Assembly (NCBI GenBank): GCA_023411395.1
Contig: JAEYOV010000006.1
Location: 1 to 5,660 of the forward strand
Reading direction: 5' to 3'
DNA from: Bacillota bacterium
GTDB taxonomy: Bacteria > Bacillota > Clostridia > Christensenellales > Aristaeellaceae
Length of the DNA stretch: 5,660 nucleotides
Position numbers and translations under genes: made by a program. Positions 5,132 through 5,660 of this stretch are shown piece after piece. Each line of letters starts with the position of its first letter. Position 1 is the first letter of the stretch. Under the pieces are notes generated by a model. It was given only the letters and a program-made list of their open reading frames with translations. It made no database searches and was not told where the DNA came from.

Positions 5132-5584
5132 GTGAGAAGGACGCTGGCAAGCCTCAGGCGGCAAAGGGTTTTTGAGCTCCTCATCCGAAACGTCCTCCTC
5201 TTTTGCGCGGTGCTGTCCGTTTTTATCACGGCCGCCATCATCCTGTCCCTGCTGTTCAATTCCGTAAACTTTTTCCGGCAGGTATCGCTGTTTGAGTTCC
5301 TGACGGGAACGGTATGGACGCCTCTTTTCGCCAACCCAAAGTTCGGCATACTTCCGCTGGTGGCGGGATCGCTGATTGTCACCCTGTGCGCCGTTGTGGT
5401 CGCCTTGCCTTTCGGCCTGGGCAGCGCCATTTATCTGAGCGAATACGCAAAACCCAGGGCAAAGAAGCTGCTAAAGCCCGTGCTGGAGATACTGGCCGGC
5501 ATCCCGTCCATTGTCTATGGCTATTTTGCCATCACATTCATAATACGAAACCCTCCCCCCGGCGGCAGATCATCTCCGTACTGA
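5132..5584 (+). pseudogene. pstC: Phosphate ABC transporter permease PstC, 3' half missing
   Basis: PstC is one of the two membrane subunits of the PstSCAB high-affinity phosphate importer. From the GTG at 5132 the frame encodes 150 residues against roughly 290-310 for the family. A hydrophobic helix spans about 19-43. The family signature WTPLF-NPKFGILPL is at 62-76, further hydrophobic segments and SEYAKP at 103-108, and the ATPase-coupling loop LEILAGIPSIVYG at 118-130. After about Phe136-Ile137 the family sequence stops and a Pro/Gly-rich tail leads to TGA. The remaining membrane segments are absent, so this product cannot form a normal permease. GTG 5132 is chosen because AAGGA (5118-5122) lies 9 nt before it. 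ATG 5105 in the same frame has no ribosome binding site and would add nine residues. pstS is not upstream; pstA, pstB and phoU would be beyond the window. Confidence 0.8.
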
Positions 5585-5660
5585 CATTAACGCTCTGTTT
5601 TCAAAGGATTGCAAGACAAATACGCCGATCCACTCTACAGAAAAATCTGTGTAAAATCGG
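5546..5660. other. Unidentified DNA interrupting pstC, to window edge
   Basis: From about 5546 the DNA no longer encodes PstC in any plus frame. It begins with a C-rich tract (5551-5560) and then becomes more AT-rich than its surroundings. A small hairpin ACAGA-AAAA-TCTGT is at 5637-5650, followed by GTGTAAAATC. That tail faintly recalls the ends of IS256/mutator-type elements, but no transposase, clear terminal repeat or target duplication is visible. On the minus strand one frame is open from the edge to a TGA at 5570-5572, with no recognisable product. It may be an insertion, a rearrangement junction or an assembly join. Confidence 0.4.

Noticed and set aside
5570..5659. Minus-strand frame open from the right edge to a TGA at 5570-5572
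   Set aside because: About 29 codons with no recognisable sequence; it could be the end of a gene entering from outside, but chance is equally likely.
5637..5660. Hairpin and GTGTAAAATC as an IS256-type element end
   Set aside because: The likeness is from memory and short; no terminal repeat partner, transposase or target duplication is in the window, so no mobile element is annotated.

Overview
The window looks like chromosomal DNA from a GC-rich member of the Clostridia (Bacillota). Four things suggest this: sigma-A-type promoters with near-consensus hexamers, G-rich Shine-Dalgarno sites, a GGNGT-type phosphofructokinase of a kind I associate with Clostridia, and a stand-alone prolyl-tRNA editing protein with a CKN motif. 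The genus cannot be fixed from the sequence. The first 5.5 kb is mostly housekeeping genes. The right end carries a small regulated phosphate-transport locus that is broken.

Layout. On the minus strand, positions 88-1567 hold a probable two-gene operon: a 6-phosphofructokinase followed by a small membrane protein of the putative ABC-transporter permease (CmpB-like) family. The start codon of the membrane protein lies in a hairpin. A divergent promoter pair (about 1608-1694) separates it from a plus-strand prolyl-tRNA editing protein (1726-2217). That gene ends 8 bp from the stop codon of a convergent minus-strand gene (2226-3389) for a secreted protein with five SH3b repeats. Upstream of it, also on the minus strand, lies tlyA (3553-4383), an S4-domain 2'-O-methyltransferase. 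tlyA ends in a long stem-loop with a T-run, and a 27-codon ORF with a strong ribosome binding site overlaps its start.

At the right end, a plus-strand ArsR-family regulator (4638-4967) has the cysteine arrangement of the Cd/Pb sensor CmtR. It is followed by an intrinsic terminator and then by the 5' half of pstC (5132-5584), the permease of the high-affinity phosphate importer. pstC loses similarity to its family after about residue 137 and runs into about 115 bp of unrelated, unidentified DNA at the window edge.

The main observation is a shared dyad. The arsR promoter and the pstC promoter region each contain CATATSAT-N6-ATGATATR with identical spacing. In arsR it sits between and over the promoter hexamers; in pstC it lies over the -10 and start site. 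The simplest reading is that the ArsR-family protein represses both itself and the phosphate permease. That would be an unusual pairing of a thiol/metal sensor with phosphate (or arsenate) uptake. This is an inference from sequence alone.
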